The translations under genes were made by a program, and so were the position numbers. Of a stretch of DNA of 64,000 nucleotides, positions 45,201 to 51,399 are shown piece by piece; position 1 is the first letter of the stretch, and each line of letters starts with the position of its first letter. The notes beneath the pieces are model-generated. The model made no database searches and was not told where the DNA came from. It was given only the letters and a program-made list of their open reading frames with translations. The DNA is from Owenia fusiformis (Eukaryota; Annelida; Polychaeta; Sabellida; Oweniidae), in NCBI GenBank assembly GCA_903813345.2, contig CAIIXF020000006.1, positions 11,414,348 through 11,478,347 on the forward strand, given 5' to 3'.

Positions 45201-45864
45201 TGATATATTGCACATTTTCACCCCCAAATTCACCTGTTTTAGGCTGACTGATGGGGATGGGGAGGCTGACAGCTTCTTCAGTACTGAGAGTGACTTCGAG
45301 GCTGGCATGTACCTGTTGAGAGTAGAGAGTGGTGGCTACTATAGCAATAAGAACATTGCAACTTTCTACACACACATTGATGTAAGTTACATGGCTATGC
45401 ATATTAGGATGGGCCCAAAAATATGAGCCTCCTGATGTATAAATTTCCATATTTTTTAAATTACCCTGTATATTACATAATCATTCCGTTTCGTTTCATG
45501 CAAATCAATTTCAAGTCTCCACGAGGAATAGTCTGGGGAAAAATTAGTGCTTAAAATAATAATTTCAAAGGTTTAACTTGAGATGTTTAAAACAGTTGTT
45601 CCTTTGATTTCTTTAATTTAATGGTTGCAACTTAATATTATATGAGACTACATAGGAGCAAATAATTCTCGTATGTTACACCCTTGGCATCATGCAATAA
45701 TATGTGACATTCGCAAAATCAATGCTATGTTCAAATATCAATATGTAATTTTCTTGCTTTGCTTGCAGGTCACATTTGAGGTGAAGAGCAACTTAAAGGC
45801 CTATGAAGTAAACATCAATCTTGCCCCATATGGCTACTCCACCACTGGGGCTATTGCAACATAG
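27235..45864 (+). CDS. Secreted protein with two PAN/apple-like domains and a C-terminal transthyretin/HIU-hydrolase-like domain
   Basis: Eight exons: 27235-27419, 29202-29335, 29708-29833, 43538-43825, 44594-44762, 45243-45381 and 45769-45864 form the seven coding exons, with at least one noncoding exon expected upstream. The coding exons total 1137 nt, 378 residues, all phases matching. Residues 1-22 are a signal peptide ending FANAQ. PAN-like domain 1 (23-106) has Cys 59, 63, 69 and 81 (SLEDCLKRC, CNSFDY, VDYYQKM). Residues 107-148 are a TEAP-repeat linker. PAN-like domain 2 (149-244) repeats the pattern with Cys 190, 194, 205 and 217. Residues 245-378 match the transthyretin/5-hydroxyisourate hydrolase fold: ITLEVSDLVTGRPVIGVEVR, LTDGDGEAD, FEAGMYLLRV, FYTHIDVTFEV and LAPYGYST. 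The enzyme's catalytic His, Arg and C-terminal YRGS are absent, so binding is more likely than hydrolysis. PAN domains usually bind protein or glycan. Intron 3 is 13.7 kb of repeats. Confidence 0.85.
27540..28090 (+). repeat. GGCGGCC-family interspersed repeat, diverged copy 3
   Basis: Shares the order of blocks with 23041-23385: AGTGGAGCGAGTTTGTTGAA, GATTTTGTTGATATTTTATA and the closing phrase GGGATTTGTTAGACC followed by TTGGCATTGCTGTTATCTAG (23345-23382 has GGGATTTGCTATGCTTTGG and GCTGTTGTCTAG). The 110-residue open frame at 27493-27825 falls inside this repeat and is not a gene. Located in PAN-TTR intron 1. Confidence 0.55.
28100..29200. other. Rest of PAN-TTR intron 1, poly(C) tract at 28512-28531
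   Basis: No coding or structured elements were recognised apart from a run of about 20 cytosines. Homopolymer length here may be unreliable in the assembly. Confidence 0.5.
30366..30565. repeat. Four small palindromes TTAGACTCCAGAT...ATCTGGAGTCTA
   Basis: Four near-identical 27-33-bp palindromes in about 200 bp, joined by TTGTTTTCGTCAGTTTTCTT or TTGCTTTTGCCAGTTTTCTT. The half-motif ATCTGGAGTCT also closes each unit of the adjacent array (31962, 33570, 35140 and 36940), so these look like array ends joined head to head. A weaker copy is near 43993. Confidence 0.75.
30600..36975 (+). repeat. Higher-order tandem array, four units of about 1.4-1.8 kb
   Basis: Unit boundaries marked by TCTAGTTATTATTCTTTC fall near 32003, 33596, 35178 and 36973. 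Each unit runs: AACTAGAAGGACTTACT-like opening, AGGTCAAAGGTCAAGAACTA, one to three copies of a module of about 480 bp (GGAATCCGAATCTGCAAACC, CCGACTTCCGGTTCGGAAGT, AAATCGCTAAATTTGGTGCC, CTAGGTCAAAATCTAGGTCA, TTGCCGTCAGAAAGTATTTT), a CTATCC-rich stretch, several ATTCTGGATGACTCAGCTT words, then ATCTGGAGTCT and AAATTGAACTTGTTCAATTT. All units point the same way. Frames inside are repeat artefacts. It fills much of PAN-TTR intron 3. Confidence 0.85.
31705..31895. repeat. (TATCC)n-type simple repeat
   Basis: CTATCCTTCC-like simple sequence in the first unit of the array. The corresponding position in the fourth unit, 36598-36835, has an independent expansion with CCTATCTGATCCTATC units. The two middle units lack it. 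Confidence 0.8.
37246..40791 (-). CDS. LINE ORF2: apurinic-like endonuclease and reverse transcriptase
   Basis: 1181 codons are open from just after the ORF1 stop; the first Met-independent residues read GDGRCQLKLATWNVNGF. Endonuclease motifs follow in order: ATWNVNGF, LNETFL, GGVGILVKN, ILGDFNSR and DHSIV. Reverse transcriptase motifs are GFRPERGCLDQ, YIDMTKAF, GCVLSPTLFAIYINDL and the catalytic LLYADDIVLIA, then KYLGIWL. The C terminus has a zinc-knuckle-like CILC...H...CEHY pattern. There is no Met codon in the endonuclease N terminus: the first candidate is internal, after the essential ATWNVN motif. The frame is the same as ORF1, so the amber codon may be read through. It copies its RNA into DNA at a nicked target. 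Confidence 0.92.
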   Translation of the reverse strand, partial: GDGRCQLKLATWNVNGFSLRENENASFRKAVIANLEIDIFSLNETFLRDDEGLKIDGYTWFGNNRTNMHANARRGAGGVGILVKNDVLNDFECQVLDRSDQDILWLNLSAKNSDISINLCSCYLPPLSRCTRNNDPQSFFNNLIQGVYSYQNEGSICILGDFNSRLGSASDYIEGVDNIPPRAVIDYTDNAFGDFFMNFLVDTNICTLNGRTLGHDDWTCISTKGKSVVDYICTTHEQITDFSDWKVLKMSDIIQQFNLSVPQHIPDHSIVQCVFKFKPITKITNLFEAGSVPITNGTKQYKVKCPPQDFLQDINLVNKVKNAINQIESDASMKEKINTIYGEFVAVLNGEMERVFEPIKVKTKYGNAKSFKKPYWNNDLQTQWNKSKEAESIWLKCRDTGQRRHLKAAYCIERRHFDKLLRKCKRSYQLKEQQNLLDLYNQSNSRNFWQKIGKIGISNERTKDIPNSTIDSEGNIKSGQQETLDSWAEIYGSLYAENINDPKYDNEHLQQIKLEVNSMDNNPDPYTNEVLNSPISLEEVADAVARAKIRKAVGIDGIPAEVLKSRNCILLLHKIIAECFSHGIVPDQWMVGIINPIFKEGDNRNPLHYRAITLISIPCKVYCDTLNKRLSKYLELNKLLVDEQNGFRPERGCLDQVHSLYSIINNRKLGKQSTFTCYIDMTKAFCSVNRDCLWYKLNKIGIKGKIFSAISSLYQDVSSSVRINSHLTPMFSIEKGCKEGCVLSPTLFAIYINDLATDVKNLNCGIKIEGMDVSVLLYADDIVLIADSPTNLQHMLNVANEWCYKWRISMNQSKTKVVHYRPQACPRSNVVFHCGAMNIEYAERYKYLGIWLHENVDTNITVKELAKSASRALGVITSKATAIGGMDYDVFNKLYDNLVQPIINYGCSIVGLHERRPLNNIQNRAGKMFLGVSRKTSNEAVRGDLGWSSLLDKQHIECARLYLRLHNMDRTRTNHKIHLWSTKRKSSGDYKTQQLLVKGGVPITNGTNISTKLALNTLKHYLNQNDTFLANIWDDKNNEANGNKLRTFRQFKYGVVTEQYLKNRMPRQHRRILAQFRTGSLHLNIETGRWNNTPLQERKCILCDNDCIEDEIHFLTQCEHYKDIRKEFYDNVKVTAPHININSNDGLGTLISLMHDKNIQNLLASTLFKMWQKRKFNIERV
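40792..41805 (-). CDS. LINE ORF1: coiled-coil RNA-binding protein
   Basis: 337 residues starting MGPTKMTKKDQKD. The first about 125 residues are low-complexity and Pro/Ser-rich. A coiled coil spans about 140-205 (heptads around IRKEMSEQVDSLRREFEHKI). An RRM-like and C-terminal region follows (SFIIKNIEES, IIVAQVKNKDSKSQIL, NVYIEDFISPDL), as in L1-type ORF1 proteins that trimerise and coat LINE RNA. It ends NTNTQ then TAG, directly followed in frame by ORF2 with no gap. Confidence 0.85.
   Translation of the reverse strand: MGPTKMTKKDQKDSISATQNSKLKRTVTPKASAALAAALREGPHPGEAPPRSGPTRGAPTAVCAEGESFISRNLNTPDVVVMQHQDSPVPTQASNGSMTSLIPPPRSVSASQVLPTNNAEPDMSISQLYSLLKGGQDNIKESIISIRKEMSEQVDSLRREFEHKIDDSHKEIQAEVTAFHENFKSRITNIETTMAAQDNEFHSFIIKNIEESTVESDLDQVNNMISNGLGLKDSSMKVVKTSRKPKRTGAKYPGIIVAQVKNKDSKSQILSKKRALKQNDLYKNVYIEDFISPDLKKVNDNLHTVLKAVGKENNFIMRNGRFLQRNNNPQRLNTNTQ
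42058..42851. mobile_element. TIR element of about 794 bp
   Basis: The left end CTAGTGCGCCCTCCATTATG then ATCTCCCCATGAACAAAA mirrors the right end TTTTGTTCATGGGGAAATCA then TAATGGAAATGTGCACTAG. The interior is AT-rich and noncoding. No target duplication is clear. It lies in PAN-TTR intron 3 beside the LINE. Confidence 0.7.
42906..42978 (-). tRNA. Degenerate tRNA-like sequence (pseudogene or SINE head)
   Basis: The minus strand shows a box A (TGGTGTAATGG, complement of 42958-42968) and a box B (GGTTCGAATC, complement of 42916-42925) at tRNA spacing, with CAT at the anticodon position in CTCATGT. The acceptor and T stems do not pair properly, so this is not a working tRNA gene. It may be the polymerase III promoter of a tRNA-derived SINE. 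Confidence 0.4.
44027..44446. mobile_element. TIR element with GATGCGAGTAG ends, copy 2
   Basis: Left AATAGACTAGATGCGAGTAG, right CTACTCGCATCTAGG. The interior is the reverse complement of 21842-22292 (for example ATCTTGATTTATGTCATTAA, CATAGACCCCATGTTA, GAAATATCTTTTCTTGTAT). It is in PAN-TTR intron 4, shortly before the exon at 44594. The 99-aa frame across it is not a gene. Confidence 0.75.
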
Positions 45865-46733
45865 ATGCCCAGCCCCAGGGGCACTCCGTTCACGTGGACA
45901 TAGGGCGCCATCTTTTGGAATGATAGTCTGAGGGATATAGAAAAAGCAGATAAAGCTGGTGACTCTAGAATATGTGAACAGTTTTGCAACCTTTATTTCA
46001 ACACAGTAGAAAAGTTGTTCAAATGTGACAACCAGCTCATTCATTTTCCAACATCAGTAAAACTTCCAGGGAGATCAATAAGCATTTCATGGGATACAGC
46101 TTTATCCACTTGGAGATATGAACAGGTGTGTAACTCTCTTTTATTGTGTTGAAAGTTTTGGTTTGCAACAATAAGTGTCTTCTACATCCAACACTACCCA
46201 TCAACGTCTTTCAAATCACTGAGTGATACAATTTGTACATACGTTTTTAAGATAAACCATGGCTCAGGAATTAACATACTAGATTAGTACTTGTTTGGTA
46301 TATTCATCCCTGACCATGGTATACATATATAAAAGTTATTGTATAAATGTTTAATCGTTTATCATTTAGTGTTCATTTTGAGCAGATTTATAGAGATTCA
46401 ATTGTGTTCACAGTTCAATTTTGATAAATTGTTTTTATGTTGTACTTTTATATACATTATATAACATTATTAAAGTTTTGGTTAATTACATATTTTATAG
46501 TTCTATTGTTATCATTATTACTTTTATTAAAATTCAGTTTTTGATCCTTTCATTAGAAAAGGCAAGATAACAAAATTTATATTATATTTATACCTTTATT
46601 TACATTTAACCATAATATCACTATCAATATCAGCTGTTTACAATATCAAAATTTTATTACAAAATTGTTCACAAAATACCAGAATGTGTCCATTATTCTA
46701 TGTACAGTTCTCGTTGCATGTGTGGCACAATTT

Positions 46734-46739
46734 AATAAA
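46734..46739 (+). terminator. Candidate polyadenylation signal of the PAN-TTR gene
   Basis: AATAAA 870 bp after the stop codon; a second AATAAA is about 20 bp further on. A nearer weak ATTAAA lies at about 46468. Which one is used cannot be told from sequence. Confidence 0.35.
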
Positions 46740-46885
46740 ATGGCTATCAAAATAAAATAACCTGTGAATGTCACATATGATTCCTTATCTGATTGTATTG
46801 TACTTTTAATCAGTTATATTGTACTTTTATGTCACCATAACAGTGTTCCTGTGTCATATTGATGTCACCTCCATCCAAACAGATG

Positions 46886-47072
46886 TACAGTAAAACCTGT
46901 GTACAATGAACACCTTTGGAGCCACAAAAATGTGTTCACTGCAAGTAGGTGTTCACTAGAGAGAGATTTCATACAGAACTCGTGGAGTACTCTAGTATGT
47001 GCTGAAAAGAGGTGTTCACTAGACAAAGGTGTTCACTAAAGAGCGGTGTTCACTAAGACAGGTTTTACTGTA
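46886..47072. mobile_element. 187-bp ACAGTAAAACCTGT MITE
   Basis: TACAGTAAAACCTGTG at the left, CACTAAGACAGGTTTTACTG then TA at the right. Four GTGTTCACTA words lie inside. The terminal TA on both sides fits a TA target duplication. There is no coding capacity. Confidence 0.8.
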
Positions 47073-47126
47073 ATAACTAGAAATCCCATTTATCAATAAA
47101 TTGATATCTTTGCTTTCATAATGAAG

Positions 47127-47297
47127 ATGACTTGATTATGTGTCAATGATATGACCATGTGTCCATGACTTGACTATGAATCGATGGGTTGATTATTTCT
47201 AATAAGTTGTCAATGAGTTGATCATGTGTCATTGTTATGACCGTGTGTCAATGACTTGACTATGTGTCCATGAGTTGATCATGTGTCCATGACTTTG
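47127..47297 (+). repeat. Minisatellite of 17-20 bp (TGACTTGACTATGTGTCCA)
   Basis: About nine imperfect units alternating TGACTTGACTATGTGTCCA and TGAGTTGATCATGTGTC. It lies downstream of the His/Pro-rich gene, past its 3' end. Confidence 0.75.
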
Positions 47298-47483
47298 CAG
47301 CAGCTTTTCCAGCTCATGTCAGCAAATATGTTGAGAACAATGTATTCAATATTAATCACCGTTTCCAAATTCGTTCATTTGTGACATCAAGCTACTTTTT
47401 GTACAGTATATAAATATGCATCAACCCATTCCTATTTATATTATCTTACAATATCCGATGGTTATGTACAAATGTTTTCTCAA

Positions 47484-50400
47484 TTATCGTGGTGGTCCGT
47501 ATGGAGGTGGCTGACCATAAGGGTTAGGATATTGTTGGGTAGGGTATTGCTGAGGTGGATAGGCAGGGGCAGCTCCTGGGTAGGCAGGGGCAGCTCCTGG
47601 GTAGGCAGGGGCAGTTCCTGGGTAACCTGTAGGGGGAGGTACCGCGCCTGAAACAAATTCATCAAAAGTAATACAAAAGTATTTATTTGTTGCTGCGTTT
47701 GTTGTATTTGGTGTTGTTATAAAGTGCAACGTGAAGCATGGCCAAATAAACTCTAAATATGTTTATATTTTGATTGTAATAGCAGTAGACTGTAAAAACA
47801 CAGCTGTATATTTATAGATGTATTTATATATTCAAAACATTGTGATGAAAGCCACGTGGACTTCAATATATTCATTTGCGTTTGCGCCCTATATTACTAA
47901 TGTGATTCGTTATGATATGCTCACCTGCTGGTGGGGGCATAGCTGTACCAGTTGGGTAGTTTACATTTGGGGCTGCAGGGTAGGTTGTCTGAAATGTAGG
48001 AACGTTTGAAAAATTACTGATTTTGTTGTCATGTACGTACATGTACAGTGTATATGTTATTTTTGAATTCATGGACTTTTATAAAGCCATTAGGGAACAC
48101 TCAAATGCCCGATTTTAATGCACGATTGGGAAATAGGTTAGGGGATAGTTAGAAACTGAAACTGAAACGTGATACATGCGACCACTGTACTTCAATGTGT
48201 ACTCACGGTAACTGTGACAGAGCCGAGGGGAGGTGGACACCCTGGTCTATAGTGGTGATGGTGTCCTGGGCCGAAATGGTGCGGATGTGCCGCATGCTCC
48301 AATGCATGTCCTCTGTGGTGGGCCTGTGTCGCTAAGTTACTTTGGTGGTTGGCTTTAGCCTGAAATAACAAACAAGAATTCTCGTATCATGCTATGTTAA
48401 AAGCCAGGTAAACCTTGACGTAACCTTTTTTCTGAAAATGTCATAGTGAAAATATTCCTCACTAAGTGCATTCATTATAAATGTACTTAGCCTAAGCACT
48501 GAGTAGACAAGTTGTATATCGAAAAAACGATTTTAAACAGCAAAAACGCATGAAAGATTTTTCATTACGAAAATGAAGGTTCATGGTCCGTAGTGAATTA
48601 AAATGATTTTAATTTATGATGAATTTTTGATGTCTCTGAAGTTTCCCATTACCTCCAATGCAGCAGCTCTCCCTATGTTCCCATGCAATGCCGCATTCAT
48701 TGCTTTGGCGTGAAGGCGGTCCTCTTTCCTCTCATGGCGCATCTCTTGCTGGAAATTAAAAAATATTTTGAACATCCTTTTGGGTCAACCCTCGTATTAA
48801 AAATGTGGGAACATTCACGGGTCATTTGCTATATCCCGAGCCCATGTTTATTTTTCTGGAAATACCTTAAACATGTTAAACACATCGACGTGAATTATGC
48901 TTTCCTAAACTCTAAACTGTTATTTGTGTCAATCTTGATTATATAAGAATTTTATTTCTGATTGACAATACAAAAATATATTATGGGACGTTCACCTGGT
49001 ATACTTTTTCACCAATTCATTTTCCCCATTTTGATACATTTATTTTATAAATGCACGAACCGTTGGAGGAAGTAAAACGTGATTGCCAATGTCTTTACTG
49101 TAACATTTCCTCAGGATATGACTAATAACAGAAGCGATGTAGGTTTATTGTTCATATTATCAGTATGTGAAGAGATTCAAACAATAGTGAATCATATAAA
49201 TCATATATCAATATCGAATTCAATATCAATACGAAGGCCATGAACTGATAAAGTCCATGTGTTGCACTAATTGATCAAACAGGTAGCGCACTGCTTGGCA
49301 AATCAAACACTGTTAATTACAGGGTGTTCAAAAAAACGCAACCCAAAGAAATCGCTATATCTTGGAAAATTTTTATCCAATTGTGTTCATATTTTCAGGA
49401 AAGAAAGAAGATGCATAGCTCCTGTTGTTAGTTAGTTGTAAAACATGATGTCTTCTACACCTGCTCAAAAGGCAGTCGTATATGGAAAATACGAAAAACG
49501 TGAATGGAAAATCACTATATCTTCAAAAATACTAATTCAATTATGTTCATTTTTTCAGGAAAAGAAAGAAAATATTGTGTATGTATAGCTCTTGTTGATA
49601 GTAAGTTTTAAAACATGATGTCTTGGACACCTGCCCAAAAGACAGTTGTTCTAGGAAAATATGAAAAATTCAGTCAGAGGTGACTACCACTGCAATAAAA
49701 CCTAACAACTTTCTAACCATAGTGTTTTGGCACTTCAGATTTGGCACAAATTATCCTCATTCAATGTGTGGTGAATTTGTGGAGTTTCATCAAAATCACT
49801 TCAGGGACTTTACAGTCATGGTCAAAATGCCTTCCGAAGTCTGCTGGAACCAGGGCGTTTGACTGAGATTTGAAAGCATTTTGACCATAACTGTAAAGTC
49901 CCTGAAGTGATTTTAATTTCACTTAACAGATTTACCATACAGTGAATGAAGATGATTTGTGCCAAATTTGAAGAGCCAAAACGCTATGGCTGGGAAGTTA
50001 TTTAGTTTTTTTGCGGTTGCAGTCAGCCCTGACTGGGGTTTTCGTATTTTCCTAGTACAACTGTCTTTTCAGCAGGTGTCCAATGCATCATGTTTTACAA
50101 CTAACCATCTACAGGAGCTATACAAACACAGTCTCTTCTTCCTTTCCTGAAAAAATGAACATAATTGAACAAGTATTTTTCAAGATATAGCAATTTCTTT
50201 GGGTTGCGTTTTTTTTAACACCCTGTATTTGCCTTTGAGTAAGACTATATGGTCGACGCTGGCCTTATCTGAATCGAGTATTGAACCATACTGTCTGAGT
50301 CTGCCCCCCCCCCCCACCTACTCTTCCTCGGTGATTATTTCACGAACTCTTTTAAAAAGAAAGGGCAATCGTTCCAGTCGTTCCACTTAAAATCTCGGTT

Positions 50401-51392
50401 TCTCGATGTCTGATGCATGAGATGTCAAGCTAAACTGTATTTTTAAAACACAATGGACAACATTTCAAAATAAGCGTAAGCTTGATATTAAAAACGACAC
50501 GGCCTAAACCATTTATCATTTTAGATTAATTAACCTAAATAAACCATTACACTATGTTGTGAAATTCATGAAATCATGTGAATCATAAAATGTGTAGATT
50601 TTTATTACAACTTATACAAACACGCGGAAGTGAGTCAAGCTTCTTTACAATCATTCCAAGTACCTGGCCTACAGTTCAGAGAAATCAAGATAACGAAAGT
50701 AAAAAATTGTAAAAGAACCACACAGGTGTTCCTATTTAAGTATGTAATTTCAGTATCAGTATGTACTTTAATAGAATTAAAATATTTAACTTTTGCTGAT
50801 CAAGAAATGTTTTATTCATTTTATTTCATGTCATTCGACACGTGAATGGTCTCTTGGCCTTTTTATGATAACACAATAAATCAAAATGACAATACTTAAT
50901 GGTATCGAATTCAGAGATAAGACACTCTGATAATTTTTAAAGGGGAATATGGTCGGCATATTACCTTTACAAGGTAGGAGCTGATGTCTATGTACTGTAA
51001 AACCTGTATATCCGAACGCCTTTCTAGTTGGAACACCTCTCAATGTGAACGAATTTATCAATTCCATTTTTATTTAAATCTGTGACTGACTTCCGATGTT
51101 CAAAACCTTGAATTGTGAGCACTTGCCAACACGAACACATTTAGAGAGCCCCCCCCCCAGTGGTGTTCGGATGAGACAAAGAGCAAGTTTTACTGTATAC
51201 GGCAAGTTTTACTGTATACGGTATAATGAGAATTACTATTAATGTGCTCTTTTAACTGAAAACACGACTTTCAATGCTTACTGAATTCCCATACGTCCGT
51301 GTAGGTGTATGTTTACAAAATAAACACAGAAGAATACTTACCCTGTGTGCTTTATTCGCCTGCCTCTCTAAATGTCTGTTATGGCAAGCCAT
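47484..51392 (-). CDS. Uncharacterised 175-aa His-rich, Pro/Tyr-rich protein
   Basis: Five exons on the minus strand: 51392-51342, 48748-48653, 48359-48207, 47988-47925 and 47647-47484 (528 nt), with all phases consistent and good splice sites. The N terminus (MACHNRHLERQANKAHR) and exon 2 are basic, alpha-helical in character and rich in His, Arg and Ala. Exon 3 has a histidine cluster (GPGHHHHYRPG) and ends in PPPLGSVTV. The last two exons are a Pro/Tyr/Gly/Ala tail with three PAYPGAA repeats followed by YPPQQYPTQQYPNPYGQPPP. There is no signal peptide, membrane segment or Cys pattern. Such YPxx tails occur in annexin A7, WBP2 and similar proteins and can promote self-association, but no family match is claimed. 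The divergent gene partner is not identified. Intron 1 contains a 906-bp foldback element. Confidence 0.75.
49320..50225. mobile_element. 906-bp palindromic element, CAGGGTGTTCAAAAAAACGC family
   Basis: The whole element folds on itself around 49860. Left blocks CAGGGTGTTCAAAAAAACGC, ATCGCTATATCTTGGAAAAT, AAAACATGATGTCTTC and GGACTTTACAGTCATGGTCA are mirrored by GACCATAACTGTAAAGTCC, CATCATGTTTTACAAC, TTTTTCAAGATATAGCAATT and GCGTTTTTTTTAACACCCTG. The left arm also has an internal duplication (ACATGATGTCTT at about 49445 and 49613). TA flanks both ends. It is in intron 1 of the His/Pro-rich gene. Confidence 0.9.
50993..51222. mobile_element. Diverged ACTGTAAAACCTGT element with duplicated end
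   Basis: The left end TACTGTAAAACCTGTATATC and right end AAGTTTTACTGTATAC resemble the ACAGTAAAACCTGT family. The last 19 bp (GGCAAGTTTTACTGTATAC) are repeated in tandem. Internal words GAACACCTCT and GTGTTCGGAT are inverted relative to each other. It lies just upstream (left) of exon 1 of the His/Pro gene, in its first intron. Confidence 0.55.
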
Positions 51393-51399
51393 ATTTTTT

